DNA from: DATHSY01 sp046729855
Lineage (GTDB): Bacteria > Actinomycetota > UBA4738 > HRBIN12
Assembly: GCA_046729855.1 (NCBI GenBank)
Contig: JBKPHM010000091.1
Span: forward strand, 1-18,798
Length of the DNA: 18,798 nt
Direction: 5' to 3'
The notes under the pieces were generated by a model. It made no database searches, was not told the origin of the DNA, and saw only the letters and a program-made list of their open reading frames with translations. Shown piece by piece: positions 1 to 7,071 of the stretch (the first letter of the stretch is position 1; each line of letters starts with the position of its first letter). The position numbers were made by a program, and so were the translations under genes.

Positions 1-434
1 TAGCCGGACAGGAGCTGGATCACGGTCTGGCGAACGCGGTTGAGGTCCGCGCCGAGCTTCTGCAGGACCTGCGCCGCCACGCCCTCGCCCTCGCGGATAA
101 GGCCGAGCAGGATGTGCTCGGTGCCGATGTAGTTGTGTCCGAGCTGGAGCGCCTCGCGGAGCGATAGCTCCAGCACCTTCTTGGCGCGAGGCGTGAACGG
201 GATGTGTCCGGTCGGAGCGGCCTGACCCTGGCCGATGATCTCCTCGACCTGTTGGCGGACGGCCTCGAGGGAGATGTTCAGGGACTCGAGCGCCTTGGCC
301 GCGACCCCCTCGCCCTCGTGGATCAGGCCGAGCAGGATGTGCTCGGTGCCGATGTAGTTGTGGTTCAGCATCCTCGCCTCTTCCTGCGCGAGGACCACGA
401 CTCGCCGGGCCCGGTCGGTGAAGCGCTCGAACAT
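1..434 (-). CDS. clpC: ClpC AAA+ unfoldase, N-terminal domain (3' part outside window)
   Basis: Reverse translation from the ATG at 434 gives an opening MFERFTDRARRVVVLAQEEA, the standard start of ClpC/MecB-type Hsp100 unfoldases. About 144 residues are present before the window edge. They form two Clp N-terminal repeats, each carrying the signature HNYIGTEHILLGLI followed by EGEGVAA (about residues 25-45 and 100-120), joined by a stretch containing TPRAKKVLELS. ClpC family proteins unfold substrates for the ClpP peptidase in the cytoplasm; the N-domain receives adaptors and substrates. The Walker A/B motifs lie beyond the edge and cannot be checked. Position next to lysS matches the actinobacterial order lysS-(lsr2)-clpC, although lsr2 is not seen here. 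A -10-like TATACT on the minus strand lies about 137 bases upstream. Identification as ClpC rather than ClpB is firm, because ClpB starts differently. Confidence 0.96.
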   Translation of the reverse strand, partial: MFERFTDRARRVVVLAQEEARMLNHNYIGTEHILLGLIHEGEGVAAKALESLNISLEAVRQQVEEIIGQGQAAPTGHIPFTPRAKKVLELSLREALQLGHNYIGTEHILLGLIREGEGVAAQVLQKLGADLNRVRQTVIQLLSG

Positions 435-570
435 GTCACTCCCCCGGGGGCACGAGCCCCCTGTCTATCGAACGGCCCTCGGGGATCTGCGGACCCCGTC
501 CTACCCCCGAAGGCAGGTCGGGCGCCCCGTCGGCGCACCTCCCAGCGCCACCGAAGCGCCCCACGGAGGC

Positions 571-576
571 AGTATA
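571..576 (-). promoter_or_regulatory. Candidate -10 box for clpC
   Basis: On the minus strand this hexamer reads TATACT, five of six positions of the sigma-70 TATAAT consensus. It is an AT-rich spot in a very GC-rich intergenic region. It lies 137 bases before the clpC ATG. No convincing -35 TTGACA-like hexamer is found 16-18 bases upstream, so the site is tentative. I saw no clear ClgR or HspR/HAIR operator beside it. Confidence 0.3.
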
Positions 577-702
577 CCCCGCACCCCCCTCGGGCTCGGA
601 GCGCCTCCGCCGGCACCCTCTATCCAACCCACCTTCTGTTCTGGTTATTCGGACGTTCGGGCCGTCGGGATGAGGGGTGCGACCGTCTAGCGACAAGGTC
701 CG

Positions 703-734
703 CCGTTCGGACTACCGAAGTTCCCCCCGAACGG
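703..734. repeat. Nested inverted repeats upstream of the receiver gene
   Basis: CCGTTCGG at 703-710 is the exact reverse complement of CCGAACGG at 727-734, separated by 16 bases. Inside it a second hairpin is possible, TTCGG (706-710) with CCGAA (715-719) around a four-base loop, and the right arm also overlaps AACGG-G-CCGTT (730-740). The three pairings use the same left or right arms, so they exclude one another. The site could be an operator with dyad symmetry or a folded leader for the receiver gene that starts at 832. No U-run follows, so a classic intrinsic terminator is unlikely. Confidence 0.4.
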
Positions 735-831
735 GCCGTTGTGGGCGCGATCCTCCGGCTCGATGATGATCCGGAGCGGTTCGAACGCGGGCACCTTCCC
801 CCGAGCCTTCCCCGGAAGGAGACGATGGACG

Positions 832-1212
832 TTGCGGGTGCTGATCGTCGACGACCACCCGGCGTTCCGCCGGGCGCTGACGTCGGCACTGCGGATGGTC
901 GATACCGTCACCGTTGCCGGCGAGGCCGGCGGCGGGATCGCGGCGACCGAGCAGGCTGAGTCGCTCGAGCCGGACGCGGTGCTGATGGACCTTTCGATGC
1001 CGGACATCGACGGCATCGAGGCGATGCGTCGGATCCATCGAACGCGCCCAGGGATCCCCGTCGTCATCCTGACGGCGCACGCCGACCCGGCGATCGAGCG
1101 TGAGGCCCGCCAGGCGGGAGCGGCCGGCTTCCTGCCGAAGGGGACGACGCTCGAGGACATCGTGCTCGTCCTTCACGAGGCGGCCGAGGCCACGGGGCCC
1201 ACCGGGCTCTGA
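832..1212 (+). CDS. Stand-alone response-regulator receiver domain
   Basis: The product is a 126-residue CheY-like receiver, closest in style to the N-terminal half of NarL/LuxR-type regulators (RVLIVDDHPAFRRAL). The phosphorylation site residues are all visible with the start used here: acidic pair D7/D8, phospho-acceptor D53 in LMDLSMPDIDG, T81 in ILTAHAD and K103 in FLPKG. The protein ends just after the last receiver helix, so there is no DNA-binding or other output domain. The start is inferred as TTG at 832, ten bases after GGAAGGAG (814-821). An upstream in-frame ATG at 739 would add a basic tail with no receiver homology, and the ATG at 825 is in another frame. It converges on lysS with a six-base gap. 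It may pass phosphate to a partner encoded elsewhere, or be a NarL-type regulator that lost its helix-turn-helix. No histidine kinase is in the window. Confidence 0.85.
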   Translation: MRVLIVDDHPAFRRALTSALRMVDTVTVAGEAGGGIAATEQAESLEPDAVLMDLSMPDIDGIEAMRRIHRTRPGIPVVILTAHADPAIEREARQAGAAGFLPKGTTLEDIVLVLHEAAEATGPTGL

Positions 1213-1218
1213 TCGGAT

Positions 1219-2724
1219 CTAGCCCTCGCCCTCCTCCGGGCGCATGTGCGGGAACAGGATCACGTCGCGCAGCGTGTGCACGTCCGCGAGGATCAACGAG
1301 ATTCGGTCGATCCCCAGGCCGAGACCGCCCGCCGGCGGCATGCCGTGCTCGAGTGCCCGCAGGAAGTCCTCGTCGAGCGGGTGCGTCTCCTCCTCGCCGC
1401 GCCGCCGAGCCTCGAGCTGCGCTTCGAATCGTCGCCGCTGGTCGTCGGGGTCCGTCAACTCGGAGTACGCGGCGCCGATCTCGCCGCCGACCAGGTACGG
1501 GTCGACGTGCTCGGTGAGGCGCGGATCGTCGCGGTGGGGCCGCGCGAGCGGTGAGACGTCTCGTGGGAAGTCCATGACGAACGTCGGGTCCCAAAGCGTC
1601 GGCTCGACGATGTGCTCCCACAGCTCCTGGACGACCTTGCCGGGGCTCCAGGCGGGATCCACACGGACCCCGTGGCCATCCGCGAGCGCGTGCAGGTCCG
1701 GGTGGTCGAGGTCGACCTCCTCGCCGAGCGCCTCGGACAGCGACCCGAGCATGGTGATGCGGCGCCAAGGAGCGTCGAGGTTGAGCTCCCGCCCCTGGTA
1801 GGTCACGACGGCGGTGCCATGAACCTCGATCGCGGCCGCGCGGAGGATCTCCTCGACCAGGCGCATCATCCCGTGGTAGTCGGTGTACGCCTGGTAGCAC
1901 TCCATCATCGTGAACTCGGGATTGTGCCAGCGATCGATGCCTTCGTTGCGGAAGTTGCGTCCGATCTCGTAGACGCGTTCGAGTCCGCCGACGAGCAGCC
2001 GTTTCAGGAAGAGCTCGAGCGCGATGCGAAGGTAGAGGTCCAGGTCCAGCGTCTCGTGGTGGGTCACGAACGGCCGGGCCATCGCCCCGCCGGCGACCGA
2101 CTGTATGACGGGCGTCTCGACCTCGATGAACCCATGCTCGTTCAGGTACCGGCGGAACGCCCTCAGGACGGCCGCCCGCGTGGTGACGATCCGTCGCGCG
2201 TCGAGGTCGGATGCGAGCTGGAGGTACCGGTACCGGTGTTGCAGGTCGGGATCCCGGAGACCGTGCCACTTTTCCGGGAGCGGGCGCAGCGCCTTCGTCA
2301 GCATCGCGAGACGCTCCACGAACACCGACAGCTCACCCTTGCGGGTCGTGCCGAGGACGCCGATCGCGCCGACGAAGTCGCCGAGGTCGATGTCCGGGAG
2401 CAGCGCAAACGACGCGGGCTCGGTCTCGGCCTCGTTCACCACGAGCTGGAGGTCCCCGGTGCGGTCCCGGATGACGAGGAAGATCAGCCTTCCGAACCGG
2501 CGTTGAAGGACCACGCGCCCGGCGACCGTCACCCGTTCCTCCGTGCGTTCGTCGGGTCCGGGCAAGGGGTGACGTGCGCGGATCTCCGCGCTCGCCGTCG
2601 CGTCCGCGACGCCAAGCGCCTGCTCGAGGTTCAGCGCGAACGCGCGCTCCCCGAGTCGTTCACGGCTCTCGCGCCGCGCGCGGAGGACCTCGGCCTCGCG
2701 ACCGCGACGCTCCTCGTCACCCAT
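1219..2724 (-). CDS. lysS: Lysyl-tRNA synthetase, class II
   Basis: The 501-residue product charges tRNA-Lys with lysine in the cytoplasm. Residues from about 65 to 165 form the anticodon-binding OB fold (VTVAGRVVLQRRFGRLIFLV). The catalytic core follows with the three class II motifs: motif 1 around FRRYLNEHGFIEVETPVIQ, motif 2 in VYEIGRNFRNEGIDRWHNPE with its arginine and FRNE signature, and motif 3 in GGLGLGIDRISLILAD near the C-terminus. The length is normal for bacterial LysRS. The stretch RYRYLQLASD before motif 1 is typical of LysRS and separates it from AspRS and AsnRS. The start ATG at 2724 has no strong Shine-Dalgarno sequence. coaX ends 32 bases upstream on the same strand, and the pair probably shares a transcript as in other actinobacteria. 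Confidence 0.98.
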   Translation of the reverse strand: MGDEERRGREAEVLRARRESRERLGERAFALNLEQALGVADATASAEIRARHPLPGPDERTEERVTVAGRVVLQRRFGRLIFLVIRDRTGDLQLVVNEAETEPASFALLPDIDLGDFVGAIGVLGTTRKGELSVFVERLAMLTKALRPLPEKWHGLRDPDLQHRYRYLQLASDLDARRIVTTRAAVLRAFRRYLNEHGFIEVETPVIQSVAGGAMARPFVTHHETLDLDLYLRIALELFLKRLLVGGLERVYEIGRNFRNEGIDRWHNPEFTMMECYQAYTDYHGMMRLVEEILRAAAIEVHGTAVVTYQGRELNLDAPWRRITMLGSLSEALGEEVDLDHPDLHALADGHGVRVDPAWSPGKVVQELWEHIVEPTLWDPTFVMDFPRDVSPLARPHRDDPRLTEHVDPYLVGGEIGAAYSELTDPDDQRRRFEAQLEARRRGEEETHPLDEDFLRALEHGMPPAGGLGLGIDRISLILADVHTLRDVILFPHMRPEEGEG

Positions 2725-2756
2725 CCAACCCGCTCACGGCCGCTCGCATCACGGGA

Positions 2757-3539
2757 TCACTCGCCGGCACCCACGACGTTCCGGTCGAAGACCAGTCGCA
2801 GCCCGCGGAGCGTCAGCCACTCATCGAACTCGTCGATGCTTGCGCAATGCGGCGAGACGATCGGGGCCAACCCACCGGTCGCGACCACCCTGACGGCGGC
2901 GCCGAGCTCTCCCCGCATCCGCGCGATCATGCCCTCGGTCTCGGCGGCCGTGCCATAGACGAGCCCCGACTGGATCGCCTCGACGGTGCTCCTGCCGATC
3001 GCCGAGCGGGGCGTGTGGAGCTCGACCTGCGGCAGCCGGGCCGTCGCCGTGGCGAGGCTGCGGTTGGAGACCTGAATCCCCGGCGCGATCGCGCCGCCGA
3101 TGAACTCGCCCTTCTGGGAGACCACGTCGTAGGTCGTGGCGGTGCCGAAGTCGATCACGATGCAGGGGCCGCCGTACCGGTCGAAAGCGGCGAGCGCGTT
3201 GACGATCCGATCGGCGCCCACCTCACGCGGGTTGTCGATGAGGATCGGCATCCCGGTGCGGGTGCCGGGCTCCACGACGACCGGAGGGAAGCTGAAGTAC
3301 GTGGTGACCATCTCCCGGAGGGCCTGCGTGTTCGTCGGCACGACCGACGAGATCACGACGCCGGTGATCTGCTTCGTGAACGACAGCTCCTGCTGCGCGA
3401 GCAGGCCACCGAACACGACGGCGAGCTCGTCCGCGGTACGCTCGCGCTGCGTCGAGATCCGCCACTGCCACATCAGCTCGGAGGAACGAAAGACCCCGAG
3501 CACGGTGTTCGTGTTGCCGACGTTGACTGCGAGCAGCAT
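2757..3539 (-). CDS. coaX: Type III pantothenate kinase
   Basis: CoaX phosphorylates pantothenate, the first committed step from vitamin B5 to coenzyme A. The 260-residue product shows the family pattern: the N-terminal phosphate loop MLLAVNVGNTNTVLGVF, the central PREVGADRIVNA segment, IDFGTATTYDVV, the GGAIAPG loop and the C-terminal VVATGGLAP. The ATG at 3539 is preferred over the GTG one codon earlier because the GGAGG at 3546-3550 (read on the minus strand) lies six bases before it. The first motif carries Asn6 where most CoaX proteins have Asp (DVGNT). The codon is a clear AAC on the minus strand. I cannot tell whether this is a natural variant or weakens the kinase. The gene lies between panC and lysS, as in M. 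tuberculosis, but the panD that I recall between panC and coaX there is absent. Confidence 0.95.
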   Translation of the reverse strand: MLLAVNVGNTNTVLGVFRSSELMWQWRISTQRERTADELAVVFGGLLAQQELSFTKQITGVVISSVVPTNTQALREMVTTYFSFPPVVVEPGTRTGMPILIDNPREVGADRIVNALAAFDRYGGPCIVIDFGTATTYDVVSQKGEFIGGAIAPGIQVSNRSLATATARLPQVELHTPRSAIGRSTVEAIQSGLVYGTAAETEGMIARMRGELGAAVRVVATGGLAPIVSPHCASIDEFDEWLTLRGLRLVFDRNVVGAGE

Positions 3540-3605
3540 CACCGACCTCCGGGACGCGCCAATCCTCGCACGTCAGGGGGGCCCTCGACAGCGACGCGTT
3601 CGTAG

Positions 3606-4451
3606 TCAACCGGTGGGCAGCAACAGGTTGTCGATCAGGCGGACGTCGCCAAATCGTGCCGCGACGAGCGCACGGGCCCGCCGTTCGATCGTCCGGACCT
3701 CTTCGAACGTCTCGTCGTCGACGACTGCCGCGTAGTCCAGACGGGCCCGCGGCGTCGCGCCGATCTCGCGCGCCATCACGGCGACCAACGCCGAGGCGGC
3801 GCGTTCGCCGGCGCGCGCTCGCTGGGCGGCCTCCGACAGCGCGAGGAACAGGCAGCCGGCCGAGTCGCGGTCCTCAGGTGCCAGGAGCGCGTTGCGGGAC
3901 GACATCGCGAGGCCGTCCGGCTCCCGCACGGTGGGACAGGTGACCACGTCGACGGGGAACGCGAGGTCGCCGACCATCCGACGGACGACGGCGACCTGCT
4001 GCGCGTCCTTCTCGCCGAAGTAGGCACGGCACCGGCCCACCGCGTTGAAGAGCCTCGCGACGACGGTGGCGACGCCACGGAAGTGACCAGGCCGCGAGGC
4101 CCCCTCCAACCGATCGCCGAGCGGGCCCGGGTCGACGGTCACGGCAGGCTCCCCGCTCGGGTACATCTCTCGCTCGTCGGGCGCGAACACCAGGTCGACG
4201 TCCAGGCGTTCGGCGTCCCGCAGGTCGCGGTCACGGGTCCGTGGGTATCTCGCCAAGTCGTTCGGATCGCTGAACTGGAGCGGGTTCACGAAGATCGAAA
4301 CGACCGTGACGTCCGTCTCTGCTCTTGCGCGTTCGATCAGCGAGCGGTGGCCGTCGTGGAACGCTCCCATCGTCGGGACGAACCCCACGCTGCGTTCGGC
4401 CGCGCGAGGCGCGGCGGTCGCACGTTGGAGCTCCGTGATCGTGTCGATCAC
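3606..4451 (-). CDS. panC: Pantothenate synthetase
   Basis: PanC condenses D-pantoate with beta-alanine using ATP to give pantothenate. The 281-residue product has the nucleotidyltransferase-fold signature GFVPTMGAFHDGH near residue 23, where HDGH is the HIGH-like ATP motif. It also has SIFVNPLQFSDPNDLARYPR, the pantoate-binding GHFRGVATVVARLFN region, FGEKDAQQ and the KMSKS-equivalent stretch REPDGLAMSSRN. Translation begins at GTG 4451, and this GTGA overlaps the stop of the DUF2520 gene upstream by four bases, so the two are probably translationally coupled. A 66-base gap separates it from coaX. No panD or panB is found in the window, so beta-alanine and pantoate supply must be encoded elsewhere or acquired. 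Confidence 0.97.
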   Translation of the reverse strand: MIDTITELQRATAAPRAAERSVGFVPTMGAFHDGHRSLIERARAETDVTVVSIFVNPLQFSDPNDLARYPRTRDRDLRDAERLDVDLVFAPDEREMYPSGEPAVTVDPGPLGDRLEGASRPGHFRGVATVVARLFNAVGRCRAYFGEKDAQQVAVVRRMVGDLAFPVDVVTCPTVREPDGLAMSSRNALLAPEDRDSAGCLFLALSEAAQRARAGERAASALVAVMAREIGATPRARLDYAAVVDDETFEEVRTIERRARALVAARFGDVRLIDNLLLPTG

Positions 4452-5311
4452 GTCCAGCGGCCGAGCACCTCCTCGACGGGGGCGCGCCCGTCGCGTGCGA
4501 GACGGCCCGCGCGTTCGGCGAGGTCCATCGCCGCGCGCGCGAGCGCCAGGTAGGCCGGGACGGCGTCAGGAACGGCGGCCGACAACGCCTCGAGGTTGGC
4601 CCGAATCGTCTCGGCGTCTCCGCGCATGGCGGGTCCCGTCAGTGCTTGGCCCGGACCGACGTCGTGGATGTTCTCGAGCGTCGCGCGTTGCAGCGGGGCC
4701 AGGGCGACGAGCGCCTCCGCCAACCCGGCCGCGGAGCCGGCCCGCTCGGCCAGCGCGGTCAGCGTGACGACGTAGTTCGAGGCCAGCACCGCGGCCGAGT
4801 GGTACAGGGGCTTCGCGTCGTCGTCCAGCCGGAACGGCCGACCGCCGGCGTCGTGCGCGATCGCCTCTCCAAGCGCGAGGCCCGCGTCGGTCGCGGACGT
4901 GATCGCGAACGCACAGCCCGGGAGCCGCGCGAGCGCGGCGTCGACGGTCGGGAACGTCTGCAGCGGGTGCACCGAGAGCGTGGTCGCGCCGATCGCGGCG
5001 GCGGCGTCGAGGGCGTGTACGGATGTCGCGCCCGACAGGTGGGCGACCGCGGTCCCGGTCGTCACGGCGCCGACGTCCGTCAGCCGCTCACACGTCTCCG
5101 CGATCGCGGCATCCGGGCTGCCGATCAGCACCAGCTCCGCGCGCCGCGCCGCCGCCTCGGCTGGCAGGACGCTCACGGAGGGCAGGTACCGGCGGACGCG
5201 TGCGGCCGTGGACGAGCGTCCCGAGACGCCGACGATCCGGTGGCCGCCCGCCCGGAGGCGGACGGCCAGGGCCGTCCCTACCCGGCCGGCCCCGACGACG
5301 GCGACATCCAT
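4448..5311 (-). CDS. Rossmann-fold and DUF2520 domain protein
   Basis: The 287-residue protein begins MDVAVVGAGRVGTALAVRLR, a dinucleotide-binding Rossmann fold with the GAGRVG loop at residues 7-12. It continues with a second segment typical of DUF2520 proteins, including LSVHPLQTFP and the helical PLYHSAAVLASNYVVTL. Architecturally it resembles ketopantoate reductase, pyrroline-5-carboxylate reductase and F420-dependent NADP oxidoreductase relatives. In M. tuberculosis the homologous gene sits immediately before panC, as it does here. A role as an NAD(P)-dependent reductase linked to pantothenate, perhaps reduction of ketopantoate, is a reasonable guess but not shown by the sequence. It overlaps panC by four bases (GTGA) and follows folK after 18 bases. 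Confidence 0.88.
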   Translation of the reverse strand: MDVAVVGAGRVGTALAVRLRAGGHRIVGVSGRSSTAARVRRYLPSVSVLPAEAAARRAELVLIGSPDAAIAETCERLTDVGAVTTGTAVAHLSGATSVHALDAAAAIGATTLSVHPLQTFPTVDAALARLPGCAFAITSATDAGLALGEAIAHDAGGRPFRLDDDAKPLYHSAAVLASNYVVTLTALAERAGSAAGLAEALVALAPLQRATLENIHDVGPGQALTGPAMRGDAETIRANLEALSAAVPDAVPAYLALARAAMDLAERAGRLARDGRAPVEEVLGRWT

Positions 5312-5329
5312 GCGATCGAGTGTCCGCGG

Positions 5330-5833
5330 TCAGGACAGCACTCGCAACGGTGGCGCGAACGGCCTGACGCCCAGGACCGCGCTTGGCTCCAGCCTGAGCT
5401 CGGTCAGCCGCGTGCCGCCGGGCAGGGACGGGTCGGCGTCGAGCTCGCCGAGCGGCACCAGGACGAACCCGCGCTCGTGCATCCGCGGGTGCGGCACCAC
5501 CAGGTCCGGCTCGTCGATCCGCTCGTCTCCGTACGTGAGCACGTCGACGTCGATCGTCCGCGGTCCCCAGCGCTCGTCGCGGACGCGTCCCATGTCCACC
5601 TCGACGCCCATGCAGGTCCGCAACAGCTCCCGCGGCGACAGGTCCGTCTCGAGGTGGACCACGGCGTTGAGGAAGTCCGGCTGCGTGGGGCCGCCGACGG
5701 GATCCGTCTCGTACACGCGCGATGAGCGGATGACGCGGACCGACTGCGACGCGGCCAGCAGGTCGACGGCACGCTGCAGGTTGCGCAGCCGGTCGCCGAG
5801 GTTCGACCCGAGCCCGACGTACGCGTCGACCAT
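5330..5833 (-). CDS. folK: 6-hydroxymethyl-7,8-dihydropterin pyrophosphokinase (HPPK)
   Basis: FolK transfers pyrophosphate from ATP to 6-hydroxymethyl-dihydropterin, producing the substrate of FolP. The 167-residue product starts with AYVGLGSNLGDRLRNLQRAV, the pterin-side signature. It carries the SSRVYETDPVGGPTQPDFLNAV loop in two adjoining parts. The HPPK signature RWGPRTIDVDVLTYGDE is near residue 105, with the two metal-binding aspartates in DVD, followed by VPHPRMHERGFVLVPL. Length is typical for single-domain HPPK. The start ATG at 5833 is three bases after the folB stop, so the folB-folK pair is almost certainly co-translated. Confidence 0.97.
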   Translation of the reverse strand: MVDAYVGLGSNLGDRLRNLQRAVDLLAASQSVRVIRSSRVYETDPVGGPTQPDFLNAVVHLETDLSPRELLRTCMGVEVDMGRVRDERWGPRTIDVDVLTYGDERIDEPDLVVPHPRMHERGFVLVPLGELDADPSLPGGTRLTELRLEPSAVLGVRPFAPPLRVLS

Positions 5834-5836
5834 CGG

Positions 5837-6193
5837 CTACGACGCTCCCGGCGCCGTCGCGGCCGCCGCCACGCCCTGCACGCGGTTCGAGGCGGCGGCG
5901 GCCGGCTTGTGGACGATCGCGGTCGCCGACACGACGCCGGGAAACGCGGCGACTCGTTCGGCGACGGCCTGCGCCAGCGATTCCACGAGGTCGAACGAGC
6001 GCTCGTCGACGACCTCGCGCGCCGCCGCGATGAGGGCCCGGTAGTCGGTAGTGGCGTCGATCGCGTCGGCCCCAACCCGCACCTCCACGTCGAGGTCGAC
6101 GACGAAGTCCTGGAGCTCGTCCTTCTCCCCGGGGTTGGCCCCGTGCCGCCCGGTCGCGTCGATCCCCGTCAGGAACAGCCTCGCCGTCGTCAT
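5837..6193 (-). CDS. folB: Dihydroneopterin aldolase
   Basis: FolB splits dihydroneopterin to 6-hydroxymethyl-dihydropterin and glycolaldehyde. The 118-residue product fits the small octameric family: LFLTGIDATGRHGANPGEKD with the catalytic glutamate, QDFVVDLDVEVRV, TTDYRALI with the active-site tyrosine, FDLVESLAQAVAERV and AIVHKPAAA with the catalytic lysine. A short alanine-rich C-terminal tail follows the family's usual end. Its ATG (6191-6193) overlaps the stop of the upstream alpha/beta hydrolase as ATGA, and folK begins three bases after its own stop, so it sits in the middle of a tightly coupled set. Confidence 0.97.
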   Translation of the reverse strand: MTTARLFLTGIDATGRHGANPGEKDELQDFVVDLDVEVRVGADAIDATTDYRALIAAAREVVDERSFDLVESLAQAVAERVAAFPGVVSATAIVHKPAAAASNRVQGVAAAATAPGAS

Positions 6194-7071
6194 CGCTCAG
6201 GCCCGGATCGTCGTGGCTCGACCCGCACCGGGACCGGGCCGTGCGCGTGGCTGTGGATCCGCCCGAGGTACCTCCCCGCGAGCCACTGGGCGACGAGGGG
6301 AACGATCGTGGGAGCGGCTTCCTCGGGCAGGAAGTGCCCGCAGCCGGGAAGCAGTGCGAGCGACGAGGTCTCGATCCGCTCGTTCAGCCGCTCGGCGACG
6401 TCCGCGACGACGAAGGGATCGTCCTCGCCCCACAGCAGGAGCGTGGGCGACTCGATCCGCGCGAGCTCGTCGGCCGACGCGCCGGGGGCTGCAGCCGCCG
6501 CCCTGGCCCACCTCACGAGCGCGCCCGCGCCGTCCGGGCCGTCGTATGGCCTCGCGTACTCCTTCGCCACGTTGGGCGCGATCCGTTCCGGCCGGGCGCA
6601 CCCACGCCGCAGGGCTTCTCGGATGACCGCGGCCGGCTCGAGGTCGGTTGCGGGTACCGCCCGCTCGATCGCGGCAGCCGCCGACTCACCGAACGCGGCC
6701 GCATCGATCAGCACCAACGCGTCGACGCCGCTGTCCAGCGCGAGGAGCTGCGCGACGGTGCCGCCGTCGCCGTGCGCCACGATGGCGGACCGCGAGACGC
6801 CGAGGGCGGCGAGGAGCTCCCTGACGTATCCGGCCTGCGCCTCCGCATCGAGGGCCGCGCCGACCGGCTTGTCGGAGTCGCCGGCGCCGAGTAGGTCCGG
6901 CGCGATGACGCGCATCTCGGATGCGAGGGCAGGGACGAACGCCCGCCACAGGAACGACGACGTCGGGTAGCCGTGGACCAGGACCACGGCCGGCGCGTCC
7001 GGGTGCCCCGCCTCGAGCACCGCGAGTCGACCGCCCGACACGGGGATCCGGCGCCGCCCGCCGTCGCTCAT
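6190..7071 (-). CDS. Alpha/beta hydrolase, haloalkane dehalogenase / epoxide hydrolase-like
   Basis: The 293-residue protein has the alpha/beta hydrolase layout: VVLVHGYPTSSFLWR with the HGxP oxyanion loop at residues 33-36, APDLLGAGDSDKP, a nucleophile elbow VAHGDGG in which Asp102 takes the place of the usual Ser, LLLWGEDDPFV (Asp218) and the catalytic-His region LPGCGHFLPEE (His246). An Asp nucleophile is the hallmark of haloalkane dehalogenases, fluoroacetate dehalogenases and epoxide hydrolases, so a plain esterase is unlikely. The substrate cannot be read from sequence. The start at 7071 is chosen because ATGA overlaps the folP stop; an earlier in-frame start would run about 100 bases into folP. 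Its own stop overlaps the folB ATG. Being coupled on both sides inside the folate genes is unusual. Confidence 0.88.
   Translation of the reverse strand: MSDGGRRRIPVSGGRLAVLEAGHPDAPAVVLVHGYPTSSFLWRAFVPALASEMRVIAPDLLGAGDSDKPVGAALDAEAQAGYVRELLAALGVSRSAIVAHGDGGTVAQLLALDSGVDALVLIDAAAFGESAAAAIERAVPATDLEPAAVIREALRRGCARPERIAPNVAKEYARPYDGPDGAGALVRWARAAAAAPGASADELARIESPTLLLWGEDDPFVVADVAERLNERIETSSLALLPGCGHFLPEEAAPTIVPLVAQWLAGRYLGRIHSHAHGPVPVRVEPRRSGPER

Larger units (their letters stand above)
435..831. other. Intergenic region between clpC and the receiver gene
   Basis: About 400 bases separate two divergently transcribed genes, clpC (minus) and the receiver-domain gene (plus). The region is C-rich on the plus strand near 440-620 and shows no convincing conserved protein in any frame and no tRNA-like fold. 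It holds the candidate clpC -10 box at 571-576, nested inverted repeats at 703-740 and the Shine-Dalgarno sequence of the receiver gene at 814-821. It is the natural place for promoters of both genes. Confidence 0.5.

Noticed and set aside
204..959. A plus-strand frame that includes an ATG at 825 near the receiver gene's ribosome-binding site.
   Set aside because: It runs antisense to clpC, then out of frame through the receiver gene, and ends at 959. The receiver frame starting at TTG 832 explains the region.
1612..3605. Long plus-strand frames opposite lysS and coaX (1612-2958 and 2574-3605).
   Set aside because: Both are antisense shadows of firmly identified genes, with Arg-rich translations and no domain.
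4646..6970. Long plus-strand frames opposite the DUF2520, folK, folB and hydrolase genes (4646-5725, 4899-6044, 5909-6970).
   Set aside because: They cross several real gene boundaries and give repetitive Arg/Ala/Ser translations, typical of antisense GC-rich sequence.
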